Shown: positions 62,325 to 64,000 of the stretch, one piece after another
Layout: every line of letters begins with the position of its first letter
How positions within the stretch are numbered: position 1 is the first letter of the stretch
Source: Okeania sp. SIO1I7
Lineage (GTDB): Bacteria > Cyanobacteriota > Cyanobacteriia > Cyanobacteriales > Microcoleaceae
DNA length: 64,000 nucleotides
Assembly: GCA_010672585.1 (NCBI GenBank)
Contig: JAAHGF010000003.1
Coordinates: 124,001 to 188,000 of the forward strand
Direction: 5' to 3'
Made by a program: the position numbers and the translations under genes
Notes under the pieces: generated by a model
The model's input: the letters and a program-made list of their open reading frames with translations, nothing else
What the model was told of the DNA's origin: nothing
Databases searched by the model: none

Positions 62325-62656
62325 ATTAAGCAAGACCCATAAACATTGAATTGAAAATTAACTTATCAAAAGTTTAGTCACAGCAAGGATTTGACTTATG
62401 ACTTCAGCCAAACTTACTTTTATATCAACTAAAAATTAGCATAAGTTAACTGCATTTGTCGATATTGCACCTCTAAGTAGACCAACAAATATTTTAGTTT
62501 GCCTATTTTCTCTAATTATATTCTATATGTATGAAAACTGCCATAAATCACGATGAAATATCAAGAAAGGGTTTGGAAACCAAACCCCCCTACAGAATCA
62601 CAATTTATCGACAGATACCGAAAAATAAGTCAAAGATTACTTTTGAATTTGAACCT
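62325..62656. other. spacer
   Basis: Holds the 62433-62503 repeat (GCATAAGTTAACTGC ... CCAACAAATATTTTAG), the GGGTTTGGAAACCAAACCC hairpin and an ATTTATCGACAGATACCGAAAAAT segment that recurs at 56866-56890. No gene. Confidence 0.5.
62564..62587 (-). terminator. terminator-like hairpin downstream of mnmG
   Basis: On the minus strand, GGGTTTGG-TTT-CCAAACCC (perfect 8-bp stem) then TTTCTTGATATTT. It lies 70 bases past the mnmG stop, and has the same sequence type as 57488-57513, so it may be a dispersed repeat used as terminator. Confidence 0.5.
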
Positions 62657-64000
62657 TTAACTTTTAACTCCCACAAGTCGATATTGCACTTCCAAATAAA
62701 CCAATAAAGCATTAATATCTGCCGGATTTACTCCACCAATTCGAGACGCCTGCCCAATAGTTAAAGGCTGAAGTTTTGACAATTTTTCCCGCGCCTCCAA
62801 CGACAAAGTAGAAATAGCAAAATAATCTAAATTAGCAGGTAATTTTCGATTTTCTTGCCTACTAATTTGGTCGATTTGATTTTGTTGTCTTTGTAAATAA
62901 CCGGAATATTTAATATCAATTTCGGCTCCTTCTTTTTCAACTAATTTCAAATCTAAATTCCCCAAATTATACTTTTCTAAATCAACATAATGGAAACCAG
63001 GTCGGCGCAAAAGTTCAGCCAAAGTAATCGAACCTTTAATTTTTGTCTGAGTATCCGCAACAATATTAATAGCTACCTCTTCTAATTCTTTAATTCGAGT
63101 TGAATTTAACCGAGCTTTTTCAGCAATAATATTAGCTTGCTTACTCTCAAATAACTCCCACCGACGGTCATCAATTAAACCAATTTCTCGACCCAAAGGT
63201 GTTAGTCTTTGGTCAGCATTATCGGACCGTAAAATCAACCGATATTCCGAACGACTCGTCAACATTCGATAGGGTTCTCGCAAATCTTTTGTACATAGAT
63301 CGTCAATCAAAGTACCGATATAACTTTGTTCTCTGGGAAAGATAATCATCTCTTCATTCTTAACAAATTTAACCGCATTTATTCCCGCTACAAGACCCTG
63401 AGCTGCCGCCTCCTCATATCCAGTGGTACCATTAATTTGACCAGCACAAAATAACCCCTCAATTTTTTTAGTCATCAATGTCGGATAACATTGAGTTGCA
63501 GGCAAATAATCATATTCCACAGCATAAGCAGGTCGCAACATCACACAATTTTCTAAACCAGGCAAACTGCGCAACATTTGTAATTGCAATTTCTCAGGCA
63601 AACCAGTAGAAAACCCCTGAATATAAAGTTCCGGAATATCACGACCTTCAGGTTCTATAAATATTTGATGACTACTTTTATCAGCAAAGCGAACAATTTT
63701 ATCCTCAATACTCGGACAATAACGGGGACCCTTCGCATCCACCCACCCACCATAAACAGGAGACAAGTGCAAATTATCGCGAATTAGTTTGTGAGTTTCT
63801 TCAGTAGTGCGCGTCAGATAGCAACACATTTGTTCCCGTTCCACCCACACTTCCGGATCGAAACTAAACCAACGCACTTTTTCATCCCCTGGTTGCTCTT
63901 CGAGGTCAGTGTAGTCAACAGAACGTTTGTCAACTCTGGCAGGAGTACCCGTTTTCAGACGCCCGGTTTCAAAGCCAAGTTTATTGAGGGTTTCGGTGAG
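62657..64000 (-). CDS. mnmG: tRNA uridine-5-carboxymethylaminomethyl modification enzyme MnmG (5' end outside window)
   Basis: The frame is open to the right edge, so the N-terminal FAD-binding part lies beyond 64000. Visible: [10 protein letters not shown], the FAD/NADH-proximal [20 protein letters not shown] (seen in part), [39 protein letters not shown] and the C-terminal [20 protein letters not shown]. Acts with MnmE to modify the wobble uridine of several tRNAs. Stops at 62657-62659. About 447 residues are in the window. Confidence 0.95.
   Translation of the reverse strand, partial: LTETLNKLGFETGRLKTGTPARVDKRSVDYTDLEEQPGDEKVRWFSFDPEVWVEREQMCCYLTRTTEETHKLIRDNLHLSPVYGGWVDAKGPRYCPSIEDKIVRFADKSSHQIFIEPEGRDIPELYIQGFSTGLPEKLQLQMLRSLPGLENCVMLRPAYAVEYDYLPATQCYPTLMTKKIEGLFCAGQINGTTGYEEAAAQGLVAGINAVKFVKNEEMIIFPREQSYIGTLIDDLCTKDLREPYRMLTSRSEYRLILRSDNADQRLTPLGREIGLIDDRRWELFESKQANIIAEKARLNSTRIKELEEVAINIVADTQTKIKGSITLAELLRRPGFHYVDLEKYNLGNLDLKLVEKEGAEIDIKYSGYLQRQQNQIDQISRQENRKLPANLDYFAISTLSLEAREKLSKLQPLTIGQASRIGGVNPADINALLVYLEVQYRLVGVKS

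Overview
The window reads as chromosome of a filamentous, AT-rich cyanobacterium, probably of the Oscillatoriales (Trichodesmium/Okeania/Moorena-like; this is inference). Supporting signs are many HIP1 octamers (GCGATCGC), a cyanobacterial-type 4-hydroxybenzoate prenyltransferase, a small protein resembling the protochlorophyllide-reductase C-terminal domain, a TIGR04376-like protein, multiplied Uma2/DUF29 genes, IS1341-type TnpB genes, and abundant 7-bp short tandem repeats in intergenic DNA.

Layout. 0.3-2.6 kb: a GHL10-like secreted glycosidase and a small membrane protein. 2.7-35 kb: a large glycan-assembly region. It holds UDP-ManNAc dehydrogenase (wecC), a TPR-glycosyltransferase, a 1,613-residue protein with three glycosyltransferase-like modules, a second TPR protein with an unknown C-terminal domain, several methyltransferases, and a ten-gene minus-strand run (29.4 to 19.8 kb). 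That run goes wecB, rfbF, rfbG, C-methyltransferase, rfbC-like epimerase, Fe(II)/2OG oxygenase, TylF-like methyltransferase, SDR reductase/epimerase, a second C-methyltransferase-like protein and a CmcI-like methyltransferase. On the plus strand from 29.45 kb come a methyltransferase and an asparagine-synthetase-like gene split by one in-frame amber codon; a TPR-methyltransferase converges on them. The genes together suggest synthesis, C- and O-methylation and polymerisation of a surface glycan containing ManNAcA and a CDP-derived branched deoxysugar.

The most interesting pattern here is a ~115-residue beta-rich domain without an obvious name that recurs in four otherwise different proteins of this region: two methyltransferases, the triple glycosyltransferase and the TPR-methyltransferase.

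35-53 kb: mostly housekeeping (four-carbon acid sugar kinase, ppx, ubiA, an ABC permease, folP, tpiA, a TnpB, a PGM1-like ATP-grasp ligase, TIGR04376, a pilus-type membrane protein), separated by repeat-rich spacers. 53-62.3 kb: an accessory island with duplicated DUF29 and Uma2 genes, a ParDE-type toxin-antitoxin pair plus a dead parD copy, a DUF433 gene, and a minus-strand set of two membrane proteins, an alpha/beta hydrolase and a coiled-coil protein with a glycine/asparagine-rich linker. mnmG runs off the right edge.

A second theme is gene debris. Partial copies of at least six genes also present intact in this window (wecB, the TPR-methyltransferase, the PCP_red-like gene, Uma2, parD, tnpB) sit in spacers, and dispersed repeats supply the stop codons or last codons of some genes. 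No tRNA, rRNA or CRISPR array was seen.
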